This document shows, piece by piece, positions 18,167 to 27,734 of a DNA stretch of 64,000 nt. Under the pieces are notes generated by a model. That model was not told where the DNA came from. It did no database searches and saw only the letters and a program-made list of their open reading frames with translations. A program made the position numbers and the translations under genes. Location: positions 15,323-79,322 of the forward strand of contig CAZCFY010000017.1 of the NCBI GenBank assembly GCA_964498095.1. Direction: 5' to 3'. The DNA is from SG-bin7 sp964498095 (GTDB lineage: Bacteria > Bdellovibrionota > Bdellovibrionia > Bdellovibrionales > SG-bin7). Every line of letters starts with the position of its first letter. Positions within the stretch are counted from its first letter, which is position 1.

Positions 18167-19084
18167 TTGCAAGATTCAAAGTCTTTGCGACCACTTTTAC
18201 GACAATTACAGTTACGTATTGGTGAATACGAAGTTCATTCTATTCCAACTGGGCTCTTTGGCCTCGACGGCGGCGCTATGTTCGGCACCGTGCCTAAGAT
18301 ACTTTGGCAAAAGACTAACCCCGCCGACGAACTTAATCGAATTGACCTCGAAGCCCGCGCTCTCCTATTAAAATCACCTAAAAAAAATATTCTTATTGAT
18401 AATGGCGTTGGGCGCGATTTTGTTGAAAAGTATGGCGAAAAATTAGGTAAAAAGTTCGCCGATATTTACAAAGTTTCGGCAACGGGACCTGATCTTTTAA
18501 CTTCGCTAAAACACCATGGCTTACACCCCGAAGATATTACCGATGTTATTTTGTCGCATTTGCATTTTGATCATGCCGGCGGCTCTACGACTGTCAAAGA
18601 TGGCAAAATCGTCGCTACTTTTCCAAACGCGACTTACTGGGTGCAAAAGAAAAATCTCGAAATCGCCACTCAACCCAATGTTCGCGAAAAGGCAAGTTAC
18701 CTTCCGGCTAATTTTCAGCCACTGCTTGAATCCGGAAAATTAAAAACTTTAGAGGGAATTTCTGAAAATATTTTTCCTAATATTCGCATGTTCCTGTCGC
18801 ATGGCCATACTGAAGGCCTCCAGGTAGCCGTTATCTCTGACGCGAAAAACGGAATCGTTTATTGCGCCGACCTTATCCCTACAAGTTCTCATATTCGTCT
18901 ACCTTATGTCATGGGGTACGACCTGGAACCCCTAAAAGTCATCGCCGAGAAAAAAGCTTTGCTCACGGAAGTTGAAAAGAAAAATTGGTATTTATTTTTT
19001 GAACATGACCCCCGTGTCGAGGCCGCAAGCGTCGAATTTCGCGACGGCGATTTCCATTTCAAAGAAGGCTTTATTTTACAATGA
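18167..19084 (+). CDS. Metallo-beta-lactamase-fold hydrolase
   Basis: A 305-residue MBL-fold enzyme with the full metal site: HLHFDH (about 129-134), His in SHGHTEG (about 211), Asp in YCADL (about 234) and a late His in FEHDP. Spacing and the GGS after HxHxDH resemble lactonase-like (AttM/YtnP) members, but the substrate is unknown. A TTG start at 18167 with GAGG five bases upstream is chosen; the next Met (residue about 38) would cut into the domain. Its stop overlaps metH (ATGA), so it is translated with the methionine genes. Confidence 0.82.
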   Translation: MQDSKSLRPLLRQLQLRIGEYEVHSIPTGLFGLDGGAMFGTVPKILWQKTNPADELNRIDLEARALLLKSPKKNILIDNGVGRDFVEKYGEKLGKKFADIYKVSATGPDLLTSLKHHGLHPEDITDVILSHLHFDHAGGSTTVKDGKIVATFPNATYWVQKKNLEIATQPNVREKASYLPANFQPLLESGKLKTLEGISENIFPNIRMFLSHGHTEGLQVAVISDAKNGIVYCADLIPTSSHIRLPYVMGYDLEPLKVIAEKKALLTEVEKKNWYLFFEHDPRVEAASVEFRDGDFHFKEGFILQ

Positions 19085-22000
19085 TTACGCAATTTCCCTT
19101 AAATCCACGCGGACAACAACTTAAAGACTTGTTAAAGAAAAGAATTTTGGTCCTTGATGGCGCCATGGGCACGACCATCCAAGGTTATGATTTAAAAGCC
19201 AAAGATTTTGGTGGCGAAGATCTCGAGGGCTGTAACGAAAATCTTGTCCTCACGCGGCCCGACGTGATTCAAGAAATTCACGAAGCCTTCCTCAAAGCCG
19301 GATGTGATATTGTTGAAACAAATACTTTTGGCGGAACTCCCCTTGTACTTGACGAGTACAAACTTGGCGCCAAGGCTCACGAAATAAACTTTCAAGCCGC
19401 AAAACTGGCGCGCGCCGCCTGTGATAAATACTCGACTCCCGACCACCCCCGCTTTGTCGCTGGCTCAATGGGCCCGACGACGAAGGCAATCTCAGTCACA
19501 GGTGGTGTAACCTTTGATGAGTTAATCGAGAATTTTTATGCGCAAACAAAGTCGTTAGTTGAAGGCGGTGCCGATTACTTACTTTTAGAAACGGCGCAGG
19601 ATTCACGAAATTTAAAAGCCGCGATGTTAGGAATCGACCGTTACTTTACTGAAGTTAAAAAACAAGTCCCAATTGCCATATCGGGGACGATAGAACCCAT
19701 GGGTACGATGCTCGCCGGTCAAAGTGTCGATTCTCTTTACGCCTCGTTTGCCCACAGAGATTTGCTTTACATGGGTCTAAATTGTGCCACCGGTCCTGAG
19801 TTCATGACGGACCATGTGCGCACACTTGCGACACTTTCAAAATTCCCAGTGGCATGCGTACCCAATGCTGGTCTCCCCGATGTCGACGGTGTTTATTTAG
19901 AAACACCGCAAATGATGTTTGATATCTTGAGCCGTTTCGTCGATCAGGGCTGGATAAATCTTCTCGGTGGCTGTTGCGGAACAACTCCCAAGCATATTGA
20001 AGTCATGGCGGGTCTTGCCAAGGGAAAATCTCCCCGTCAAGCCAGCCCTCCAGCAATGTCCTTCTTGTCAGGAATTGATTTTCTAGAAATTACTAACGAT
20101 AACCGGCCCGTTATTGTGGGCGAGCGCACAAACGTTATTGGCAGCCGTAAGTTTAAAAAATTAATCTGCGAAGAAAAATTTGATGAGGCGTCCGAGATTG
20201 GCCGCGCCCAAGTTCGTGGCGGAGCTCAAGTGATTGACGTGTGCTTGGCAAACCCCGACCGCGATGAACTTAAAGACATGGAAAATTTCTTAAAAGAGGC
20301 GATTAAAAAAATTCGCGCGCCGCTTATGATAGATTCCACGGACGAAAAAGTGATCGCTCAATCCCTGACCTACTCTCAAGGTAAGGCCATCATTAATTCC
20401 GTAAACCTCGAAGACGGCGAAGAGCGTTTTGAAAAAGTAGTACCCCTTGCCCTTCAGTTTGGCGCCGCCCTTGTTGTGGGAACCATTGACGATGACCCCA
20501 ATCAGGGCATGGCAATTTCGCGCACCCGCAAGGTCGAAGTAGCTACCCGCTCTTTTGAGTTACTCACAAAAAAATATGGCGTGGCCCCCGAAGATATTTA
20601 TTGGGATCCTCTGGTTTTCCCCTGCGGTACTGGAGATCAACAATATATTGGCTCTGCGGAAGAGACTATCGAAGGTTTACGTCTTATCAAACAAAAATAT
20701 CCGATGACCAAGTCCGTTCTGGGAATTTCCAATGTAAGTTTTGGTTTACCCGAGGCCGGGCGCGAAGTTCTAAATTCTGTTTTTCTTTATCACTGCGTGC
20801 AAGCGGGTCTGGATATGGCCCTTGTTAACTCCGAAAAAATTCAGCGTTATGCCAGTATTCCCGAAGAAGAAAAGAAACTCGCCGATGATTTACTATTTAA
20901 CCGCGGCAGCGACCCTATAGCCGCCTTTGCCGCCTTCTTCCGGGAAAAGAAAACCGAAAAAGTAAATAAAGAGAATCGCACGCTTGACGAGAGACTCTCT
21001 GGTTACATTTTAGAAGGTTCCAAAGATGGTTTAATCGACGATCTTAATTTAGCGCTAAAAGAGATGAAGCCACTAGCCATCATCAATGGCCCACTCATGA
21101 AGGGCATGGACGAAGTTGGCCGCCTTTTTAACTTAAATAAACTTATCGTTGCTGAGGTTTTACAATCCGCCGAAGCGATGAAAGCCGCCGTGAAACATCT
21201 GGAAAGTTTTATGGATAAAGGTGACACGGTAGAGCGCGGAAAAGTTGTTTTAGCTACCGTTAAAGGTGACGTTCACGATATCGGTAAAAATCTCGTGGAA
21301 ATTATTTTCTCTAATAATGGATTTAAGGTCATAAACCTCGGCATAAAAGTTCCACCCAATGATTTAATCCAAGCGGCCCGGGAACATAAACCAAATATTA
21401 TTGGTCTTTCGGGACTGTTAGTAAAGTCTGCGCAACAAATGGTGTCGACCGTTCAAGATTTTTCCCAAGTTGGCTTAAATGTGCCTGTCCTCGTCGGCGG
21501 TGCCGCCTTAACCGAAAAGTTTACCGATACACGTATCGCTCCAGGCTACACGACCGGAACCGTCGCGTATGCTTCTGACGCCATGAAAGGGCTAGATCTT
21601 GCTAAGCGCATCGTGGAGCCCACGCAGTTTGAAGAGTTAAAACGCGAAATGCATAAACGCCGCAGTGCCGAAGGCTTTTATGAAGAAAAAGAAATTACTG
21701 TTGCGGAAGACATGGAGACAAGGTCGGCTGCGGTTTCTGTTTTGGATATTATTCCCGAACCGTCCGACTACAAACGCCGCATACTTTATTCAACACCGAT
21801 AGAACAAATTTGGATGTATATTAATCCGCTTATGCTCTACACCCGCCATTTGGGATTAAAAGCCAGTATCATCCGCCGCATTGAAGAAGCTAAAAGCGAT
21901 ACGCAAAAGCTAATCGCCATTGAAAAAGAGGAACCCCGCGCCTTTGCAATTTGGCGTGAGGTCGAAGGCATAAAAGCCGAGTACCGCCACAAAGATGTAT

Positions 22001-22581
22001 TAAAACCAAAGGCTGTATATCAATTCTTCAGAGTACAAAGTGAAGGCCGAAAAATTCACGTTTATAAAAATCCCGAAGATAAAACACCCTACACAACTCT
22101 GGAGTTCACGCGCCAAAAGCGTGGCGACAGACTTTGCCTAGCCGATTATGTGCATCCGGTAAATGGCAAATCCGATAACATCGCGTTCTTTGTCGTGAGC
22201 GTCGGTAATCAACTCCGAGAAATTGCCGAGACTCTTAAGGAGCAAGGCCAATATTTAAAATCTCATATTCTCCAAGCATTAGCGATCGAATCCGCCGAGG
22301 CTTATGCCGAACTATTGCATGGCGAACTCCGCAAAGGCTGGGGTTTTCCCGACGAACAAAATCTAACTATGATCGAACGCTTTCAGGCAAAATACCGCGG
22401 CAAACGTTATTCTTTTGGTTATCCCGCCTGCCCGGATTTAGAAGACCAAAAAATACTTTTTGATCTTTTAAAGCCCGAAGAAATTGGCGTGGAGCTTACT
22501 GAAGGTTTTATGATGGATCCCGAGGCTTCAGTTTCTGCTGTAGTTTTTCATCACCCTCAAGCGAAATATTTTGGCGTATGA
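19081..22581 (+). CDS. metH: Cobalamin-dependent methionine synthase
   Basis: The full-length 1166-residue four-module MetH transfers methyl from methyltetrahydrofolate to homocysteine. The homocysteine domain (1-325) ends with zinc-binding GGCCGTT (about 297-303). The pterin domain starts near NVIGSRKFKKL. The B12 cap and binding domain carries DVHDIGKN (about 730-737; the His is the cobalt ligand). The C-terminal reactivation domain binds AdoMet (RYSFGYPACPD, near residue 1110). It overlaps the MBL gene upstream and metF downstream by four bases each. I see no B12 or SAM riboswitch in the short upstream gap. Confidence 0.96.
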   Translation: MITQFPLNPRGQQLKDLLKKRILVLDGAMGTTIQGYDLKAKDFGGEDLEGCNENLVLTRPDVIQEIHEAFLKAGCDIVETNTFGGTPLVLDEYKLGAKAHEINFQAAKLARAACDKYSTPDHPRFVAGSMGPTTKAISVTGGVTFDELIENFYAQTKSLVEGGADYLLLETAQDSRNLKAAMLGIDRYFTEVKKQVPIAISGTIEPMGTMLAGQSVDSLYASFAHRDLLYMGLNCATGPEFMTDHVRTLATLSKFPVACVPNAGLPDVDGVYLETPQMMFDILSRFVDQGWINLLGGCCGTTPKHIEVMAGLAKGKSPRQASPPAMSFLSGIDFLEITNDNRPVIVGERTNVIGSRKFKKLICEEKFDEASEIGRAQVRGGAQVIDVCLANPDRDELKDMENFLKEAIKKIRAPLMIDSTDEKVIAQSLTYSQGKAIINSVNLEDGEERFEKVVPLALQFGAALVVGTIDDDPNQGMAISRTRKVEVATRSFELLTKKYGVAPEDIYWDPLVFPCGTGDQQYIGSAEETIEGLRLIKQKYPMTKSVLGISNVSFGLPEAGREVLNSVFLYHCVQAGLDMALVNSEKIQRYASIPEEEKKLADDLLFNRGSDPIAAFAAFFREKKTEKVNKENRTLDERLSGYILEGSKDGLIDDLNLALKEMKPLAIINGPLMKGMDEVGRLFNLNKLIVAEVLQSAEAMKAAVKHLESFMDKGDTVERGKVVLATVKGDVHDIGKNLVEIIFSNNGFKVINLGIKVPPNDLIQAAREHKPNIIGLSGLLVKSAQQMVSTVQDFSQVGLNVPVLVGGAALTEKFTDTRIAPGYTTGTVAYASDAMKGLDLAKRIVEPTQFEELKREMHKRRSAEGFYEEKEITVAEDMETRSAAVSVLDIIPEPSDYKRRILYSTPIEQIWMYINPLMLYTRHLGLKASIIRRIEEAKSDTQKLIAIEKEEPRAFAIWREVEGIKAEYRHKDVLKPKAVYQFFRVQSEGRKIHVYKNPEDKTPYTTLEFTRQKRGDRLCLADYVHPVNGKSDNIAFFVVSVGNQLREIAETLKEQGQYLKSHILQALAIESAEAYAELLHGELRKGWGFPDEQNLTMIERFQAKYRGKRYSFGYPACPDLEDQKILFDLLKPEEIGVELTEGFMMDPEASVSAVVFHHPQAKYFGV

Positions 22582-23522
22582 CCACAATAGAGAATCAAGA
22601 CAAAAAAATTACTGACTTTTTAAAGGAGCATAAATTTACTCTTTCAGCCGAGGTAATTCCTCCTCGCAATGGCGCCGAACAAGCTGTTATCCTCCGCCAA
22701 ATTGAACTTCTAGTTTCGAACGGCGCAAAATTCTTATCCGTTACCAAGGGTGCCGGCGGCAGTCTGCGCGGCGGCAGCCTCCCAATTGCGCACGCTATCA
22801 AAGACAAATTTAAGGTTCCAAGCATCGCGCACTTTACTTGCCGCGACCTCACCCCCCAGGATGTTGAAAACCAGCTTATTGATCACCATTACTTTGGCAT
22901 CAGAAATATTTTAGCTCTACGCGGAGATCCCCCCACGGGGCAAAAGGAGTGGAAGGCGCGGGAAGGCGCTCACAGCTATGCCTATCAACTCATTGAGCAA
23001 ATCCGAATGTTAAATCAAGGGAACTTTCTAGAACGCCCCGATGGCCCAAAAAGCAAGGCCCAAGAGAAAATGGATTTCTCCATCGGCTGCGCGGTTTACC
23101 CAGAACATCCCAACGAAAAAGAGCGTATTGATTTTTTTAAACTTAAAGTTGAAAACGGTGCGGAATACGCCATCACGCAAATGCTTTTTGATACCGATGC
23201 CTATGGCCGTTTTATTGATCTCTGCGATAAAGCCAAAATTAAGATTCCCGTTTTACCGGGCACGCGAATAATTAAAACCCGTGAAGCTGGTGAGCGCATG
23301 GCTAAAAGATTTGAAATTAGCTTACCAAAGTCACTAGCCCAAAATCTGGCTAGCGACGAAGATCTAAAAAAGGATCCCGTGGGTGCTATAGAGAAAAGCC
23401 TTACTGCCTTCACTCGCTTTACGGAAAAATTAAAATCTCTCGGGGCACCTGGACTCCATGTTTTCGTGTTGAGTGATACCGAAATTTCTTGCCAACTCTT
23501 ACAAAGACTTAAGACAATTTGA
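22578..23522 (+). CDS. metF: 5,10-methylenetetrahydrofolate reductase
   Basis: A 314-residue FAD-dependent enzyme that makes 5-methyltetrahydrofolate, the methyl donor for MetH. The TIM-barrel signatures are visible: SAEVIPPRNGAE at the start, the HFTCRDLT strand, NILALRGDPP and ITQMLFD. Length is close to bacterial MetF. The ATG overlaps the metH stop, so substrate supply and use are co-translated. nhaA begins 5 bases after the stop. Confidence 0.94.
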   Translation: MTTIENQDKKITDFLKEHKFTLSAEVIPPRNGAEQAVILRQIELLVSNGAKFLSVTKGAGGSLRGGSLPIAHAIKDKFKVPSIAHFTCRDLTPQDVENQLIDHHYFGIRNILALRGDPPTGQKEWKAREGAHSYAYQLIEQIRMLNQGNFLERPDGPKSKAQEKMDFSIGCAVYPEHPNEKERIDFFKLKVENGAEYAITQMLFDTDAYGRFIDLCDKAKIKIPVLPGTRIIKTREAGERMAKRFEISLPKSLAQNLASDEDLKKDPVGAIEKSLTAFTRFTEKLKSLGAPGLHVFVLSDTEISCQLLQRLKTI

Positions 23523-23527
23523 TTTAG

Positions 23528-24778
23528 ATGCTCAAAAAGTTCTTTCAGTACGAAGCTGCGGGTGGGATCTGTCTTCTTATAGCAATGATAGTCGCTATGA
23601 TTTGGGCCAATTCACCCTGGGCCCATACCTATCATGAAATAGTCCACTTCCCGATCGGTTTTTATTTTGGCCACTTCAAAATGGAGGAAACACTACACTT
23701 CTGGGTCAACGACGCGCTCATGGCTATTTTCTTTTTTGTCGTAAGCCTTGAGATTAAGCGCGAAATGATTTTAGGTGAGCTTTCTACCAAGAAAAAAGCC
23801 GCCCTCCCGATGATCGCCGCATTTGGCGGCATGGTTTGCCCCGCTGTTATTTACGCTCTATTTAATCCCACGGGTCCGGCCGCCTCTGGCTGGGGGATTC
23901 CAATGGCTACCGATATCGCATTTTCCGTTGGCGTTCTCACCGTGCTGGGAAAGCGCGTACGACTTGCGCTAAAGGTTTTTCTTCTCACACTTGCCGTTGC
24001 TGATGATCTCGGTGGAATTATAGTTATCGCATTTTTTTACACGCAAAAAATTCAAATGCTTCCTTTACTAGCTGCATTTGCATTTTTTGCGACTACCTAT
24101 TTTATGCGGCGTTTTGGCATAAGAAACGTATGGGCCTATATCGTTATTGGGATCGGCGCGTGGTTTAGCCTTTTATTTTCGGGAGTACACGCTACCATAA
24201 GCGGCGTTGTACTGGCATTTATGACCCCCATCGCCCCTTTATTTTCGCAAGATCACACTATTCGAAAAATTAACAAGCTAACAAATGACCTCGAAAAAAC
24301 TTATGACCGCTATATTTTGCACGAAATTCATAATCTTTCCAGAGAGGCTGTGGCGCCCTTGTCCCGCTTTTCTCACCGGCTTCATGGCATTGTTAACTTT
24401 GGAATTCTTCCGCTGTTTGCATTCTTAAATACCGGCATCGTCATCGCCAACGAAAATTTAAGCGAAATCATTCGCCACCCGGTTTTTATGGGCGTAAGCC
24501 TCGGCTTAATTTTTGGAAAGCCGATTGGAATATTTATCGCGACCTGGATAGGCGTGAAGTTAAATCTAGGGGAACTCCCTGAGCGTGTGGATTTTTTCCA
24601 AATTTTCGCCGTGGGGTTTATCGCTGGCATCGGCTTCACAGTTGCCACTTTTATGAGCCACCTCTCCCTCTCTCACGCCCCCGACCTAGAGGTATATTCT
24701 AAGATGGGCATCCTCATCGCCAGTGTCGGCGCCACCCTTCTCGGCTCCCTTGCTCTCGCCGCCAGCCGCAACCGCTAA
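23528..24778 (+). CDS. nhaA: Na+/H+ antiporter NhaA
   Basis: A 416-residue inner-membrane antiporter with about twelve hydrophobic segments. Hallmarks are FFVVSLEIKREMILGELS, the MATDIAFSVGVL segment and the ion-binding pair in VADDLGGIIVIAFFYT (matching D163-D164 of E. coli). The C-terminal GIGFTVATFMSHLS stretch is also conserved. It exports sodium using the proton gradient. It follows metF by 5 bases. Its last codon and stop form the start of a 30-bp repeat that recurs at 41966-41995. Confidence 0.95.
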   Translation: MLKKFFQYEAAGGICLLIAMIVAMIWANSPWAHTYHEIVHFPIGFYFGHFKMEETLHFWVNDALMAIFFFVVSLEIKREMILGELSTKKKAALPMIAAFGGMVCPAVIYALFNPTGPAASGWGIPMATDIAFSVGVLTVLGKRVRLALKVFLLTLAVADDLGGIIVIAFFYTQKIQMLPLLAAFAFFATTYFMRRFGIRNVWAYIVIGIGAWFSLLFSGVHATISGVVLAFMTPIAPLFSQDHTIRKINKLTNDLEKTYDRYILHEIHNLSREAVAPLSRFSHRLHGIVNFGILPLFAFLNTGIVIANENLSEIIRHPVFMGVSLGLIFGKPIGIFIATWIGVKLNLGELPERVDFFQIFAVGFIAGIGFTVATFMSHLSLSHAPDLEVYSKMGILIASVGATLLGSLALAASRNR

Positions 24779-24812
24779 AAGGTTCCAGGTTCTTTTTGGT
24801 AGCTACAGCGCG
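24773..24812 (+). repeat. Dispersed gene-end repeat, copy A
   Basis: A 30-bp core (24773-24802) begins with CGC TAA, the last codon and stop of nhaA. It is identical, in inverted orientation, to 41966-41995, where it likewise begins with the last codon and stop of another gene. A shorter 18-base part (24790-24807) recurs at 46976-46993. Confidence 0.7.
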
Positions 24813-24855
24813 TAACTTGATTTAAATTAGGAATATTGTTACTCGATTTTTACCT

Positions 24856-24933
<78 letters not shown>

Positions 24934-25029
24934 AAACCTAAATATTTTCAATGCCTTGTAGGCGACGAAAACGAAGGTGATTAATTAAAGAGTCTCAAGT
25001 CACCAAGAAGTCACAATGTTAGGCGGAAA

Positions 25030-25869
25030 ATGGATCTAGATAAGTTAAAGAGTGCGGTCCTACAATCCGGGTTCTCCCTTGAGTGGCAAACTGCCAGTAT
25101 ATTTCACGGAAAAGATTTTTACGTCCGGCAAAATTTATTATTTACCTCATTTCCCAACGATGGCTCTAGCACGAAGCCACAGGTCGAGATCGACGTGCTC
25201 GCAGAATCAAAAAAGGAACACGCGGATGTTTTCGCTATCGAATGCAAAGGTACTCATCCCGACAACTGCCTTGTTTTAGTTGAATCTCCTGGGCATCACG
25301 AAAAATTCCCAACCATGTATGTGAATAAAGAGTCAGTTTTTATTGACGGTGGAAAAGAAGTGACAGCCGATCATATCGGAGGCCCATATGACTGCTATAC
25401 AGGTGATTTTTTTTCGCCAAACAGCGAGCGTATTCGCGCTGATGACAAAACAAATATTTATAAAGGACTCATACAGCTCTCAGAAGGGGTAAGTGCTTAC
25501 TGTGAAAAAGAAGCGCCAAAGACAATTGAAAAAGTTCGTCATCGGATAATTCCCGCAATTGTGACAAATGCGGAGATCTGGGTCGCGAGATTTTCTAAGG
25601 ATAATTCTCCCAGTAAAAAAAATCCAACGTTGGAAAATGTGCCATGGGTAATCTATCGAAACTCTGTGTCATACGGTGTTGGAAGTCATTTAGGCCTGAG
25701 GCCATGGCAACACTCCGGCGGAAAGGGAGCGGAAAAAAAACTACCTTTGGTATGGATAATTAATGTGGCTCACCTCAACGATTTTATAGCTGGAGATGAA
25801 TATACCTATAAGCGTTTTTGGATCGCAAATCCGGATCTAAATCCAAATGGTGCGAAACATGGCGGATGA
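25030..25869 (+). CDS. Putative PD-(D/E)XK nuclease-like protein (element cargo)
   Basis: A 279-residue soluble protein. The first 80 residues fit the restriction-endonuclease-like core: a helix containing E18 (FSLEWQ), a strand after Gly/Lys (FYVRQNLLF), then D55 in VEIDVLA and E71-x-K73 in FAIECKG, which is the D-X(n)-ExK catalytic pattern. The remaining 200 residues are not recognised. An AGGCGG ribosome site precedes the ATG. Its end overlaps the next gene by 11-23 bases, so the two are co-translated. It sits next to attL, the usual place for accessory cargo. A role in defence or DNA processing is inferred, not shown. Confidence 0.6.
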   Translation: MDLDKLKSAVLQSGFSLEWQTASIFHGKDFYVRQNLLFTSFPNDGSSTKPQVEIDVLAESKKEHADVFAIECKGTHPDNCLVLVESPGHHEKFPTMYVNKESVFIDGGKEVTADHIGGPYDCYTGDFFSPNSERIRADDKTNIYKGLIQLSEGVSAYCEKEAPKTIEKVRHRIIPAIVTNAEIWVARFSKDNSPSKKNPTLENVPWVIYRNSVSYGVGSHLGLRPWQHSGGKGAEKKLPLVWIINVAHLNDFIAGDEYTYKRFWIANPDLNPNGAKHGG

Positions 25870-26788
25870 AGCCATTTTCTTAGATAACAACTTTAGAGAA
25901 AAACTATGTAAAAGTTCCGATTCTGCATTATTAGAAAATTGGCATAACAAGTTTGGACGAAAAGCGTTTGTAAAAAGCCCCTTCATGCTCTTAGAGGCGC
26001 TGGGTATTACCGCGACAAGAATCCCAAACCCGAAAATTGAGTTTAGCAAAACAGATTTACGTGTGAACCTTCAAAAAGTAATTGAATATGCTTTTGCCAA
26101 ATTTTCTAAACTTGATGCCTTGCAGTCGGAGTCGCTAAAAAACAGAGCCATTGAACAAAGTAAATACTACACAACATATGGCCAAAAAATATTTTGGCTT
26201 ACATTAGCTAATGTAGTGAACCAAAATGGCTTTGAAAAAATGATTTATGAAAACTTGGCCTTCGATTTTGCATTTAGATTTGAGTATCCCAAGGCGATCT
26301 TTAACCGCATGATCGGCCAATGCATAACTACAGCTTTTTTAAGTCGTAATTACGAATATGACTTCACCTTATCTAGATCACTGAAGCATACACTTAAACC
26401 TGCAAATGAGATCGAAGCACCTGGCCTCGAACGCGATGAGGTTAATGACATGTTACAAGATATTTATAGCAATTTATCCTTTGGATCCAATGACGACAAA
26501 TTGGATACTGAACTTCCTCATTTTGCTGTTATGGGAACAGTGGCAAACACGCAAAAAAAATTGTTGCCCGTTACATGTATGACCTGCGATGAGAGACAAG
26601 TCGTTTTAGATCGTGTGGGAATGTACAAAACGTCAATTCTAAAAATTTACCAGGTGATCGAAAAAATAAAAGCTGAGGACGAAAAATTGGCTCGCGAAAC
26701 GGTACCATCTTACCGCTATGGAAAAGTATTACTATTCAATGCGAGCTTGGAATTGGAATCCGAAATAGAGGTAGGGAATCTTACCTAG
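25847..26788 (+). CDS. Hypothetical partner of the nuclease-like gene, possibly PIN-like
   Basis: A 313-residue soluble protein. It opens with AIFLDNNF, like the first acidic strand of PIN nucleases. The late part (LDTELPHFAVMGTV, then PVTCMTCDERQVV and RVGMYK) resembles the closing PIN strands with acidic residues. The middle is helical and unrecognised. This assignment is by eye and weak. The start may be 25847 or 25859; neither has a clear ribosome site, which fits coupling to the upstream gene it overlaps. A short CMTC pair near residue 244 could bind metal but is isolated. Confidence 0.5.
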   Translation: MVRNMADEAIFLDNNFREKLCKSSDSALLENWHNKFGRKAFVKSPFMLLEALGITATRIPNPKIEFSKTDLRVNLQKVIEYAFAKFSKLDALQSESLKNRAIEQSKYYTTYGQKIFWLTLANVVNQNGFEKMIYENLAFDFAFRFEYPKAIFNRMIGQCITTAFLSRNYEYDFTLSRSLKHTLKPANEIEAPGLERDEVNDMLQDIYSNLSFGSNDDKLDTELPHFAVMGTVANTQKKLLPVTCMTCDERQVVLDRVGMYKTSILKIYQVIEKIKAEDEKLARETVPSYRYGKVLLFNASLELESEIEVGNLT

Positions 26789-26898
26789 TTTCTACGCTTT
26801 TAACTCACTTCAAAGGTCTAGTTAAACAATAATTATTTTAAAGGCACGCTTAAGCCGCACCGATAAGTAACTTTACTTTAAGTTCTTTGGGAGTAGTC

Positions 26899-27420
26899 GT
26901 GAGAAACCTATTTTTTATTATCATGGGGATTTTGTTATCTGCGATCGGTGACTGCGGCGGAGGAGGCGGAACTACGAACACCATAACCACAATTCCCAAT
27001 AGCCAAATTTCAGTCGCCGCGACCCCCAACAGGAACGATTACCCCGACACCAATACAAAAGATGGTAACGTAAACACGTTTATGACCACAAACACCCTAA
27101 ACATAAATGACGTAGTAACTGTGGTGTATAACCTTGGTGCCAAAGTAAATTTATCATCTATTGAGATGTGGGAAAACTACACCGGCATATATGCGATGGG
27201 AGACATGGTTCTTTCAGTTTCTGAAGATCAGACAAGCTGGACACAAGTCACTCAAATGAATGCCAGTAGTAATGCCTTTAGCGGTGGCTATGCCAGCGTT
27301 AGCGTTAATATTAATAACGTACAATACGTGAGGGTAGTAATGACCTACACTGGCACCGGCGCTTACGGTGGTACACCAGCGTTTTACTTATCTGAAATAA
27401 AATTTAAGAAGATAAATTAA
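26899..27420 (+). CDS. Secreted discoidin-like (F5/8 type C) protein, lipoprotein-like
   Basis: About 173 residues from a GTG at 26899 with GGGAG five bases upstream; a TTG at 26887 is less likely because it precedes that site. The N-terminus is a hydrophobic signal ending in AIGDC followed by glycines. This is lipoprotein-like, though Asp before Cys is unusual in a lipobox. The rest reads as one galactose-binding-like/discoidin domain: DGNVNTFMTT, VYNLGAKVNLSSIEMW, VSEDQTSWTQV, YVRVVMTYTG and YLSEIKF. Such domains bind carbohydrate or surfaces. It is cargo of the element. Confidence 0.65.
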   Translation: MRNLFFIIMGILLSAIGDCGGGGGTTNTITTIPNSQISVAATPNRNDYPDTNTKDGNVNTFMTTNTLNINDVVTVVYNLGAKVNLSSIEMWENYTGIYAMGDMVLSVSEDQTSWTQVTQMNASSNAFSGGYASVSVNINNVQYVRVVMTYTGTGAYGGTPAFYLSEIKFKKIN

Positions 27421-27440
27421 GTTTTCGAAGGACGTGTAGA

Positions 27441-27731
27441 GTGAAAAACAAGATATTTTTAATGTTAGCTCTAATCCAAACTGGTTGTGTAAGCGTAACA
27501 TCATTAAGTGTTTCTGATTTTGAAAATGCGAATAACACCACCCCGATTGAAATCGAAGACTATTACGTTGATGTTTTCCATTTAACGGCACCATTCGTAA
27601 ATCTGAATGCAAAATTAAAAGAACAATGCACAAGTGGCAATATAACCGGCGTGCAAACAACTCTCACAATGAGAGAGTTTTTGGTTGTTCAGTTCTATAC
27701 AGCCGAAGCAAAAGGCTATTGTAAGAAATAA
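27441..27731 (+). CDS. Small lipoprotein-like protein (element cargo)
   Basis: A 96-residue product from a GTG start, with AAGGA eight bases upstream. The N-terminus is a short lipoprotein-type signal ending LIQTGC (C16), and the remainder has a further Cys pair (residues about 63 and 94) that could form a disulfide. No family is recognised. It is 20 bases after the discoidin-like gene and converges on the DUF5681 gene three bases away. Confidence 0.6.
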   Translation: MKNKIFLMLALIQTGCVSVTSLSVSDFENANNTTPIEIEDYYVDVFHLTAPFVNLNAKLKEQCTSGNITGVQTTLTMREFLVVQFYTAEAKGYCKK

Positions 27732-27734
27732 ATT

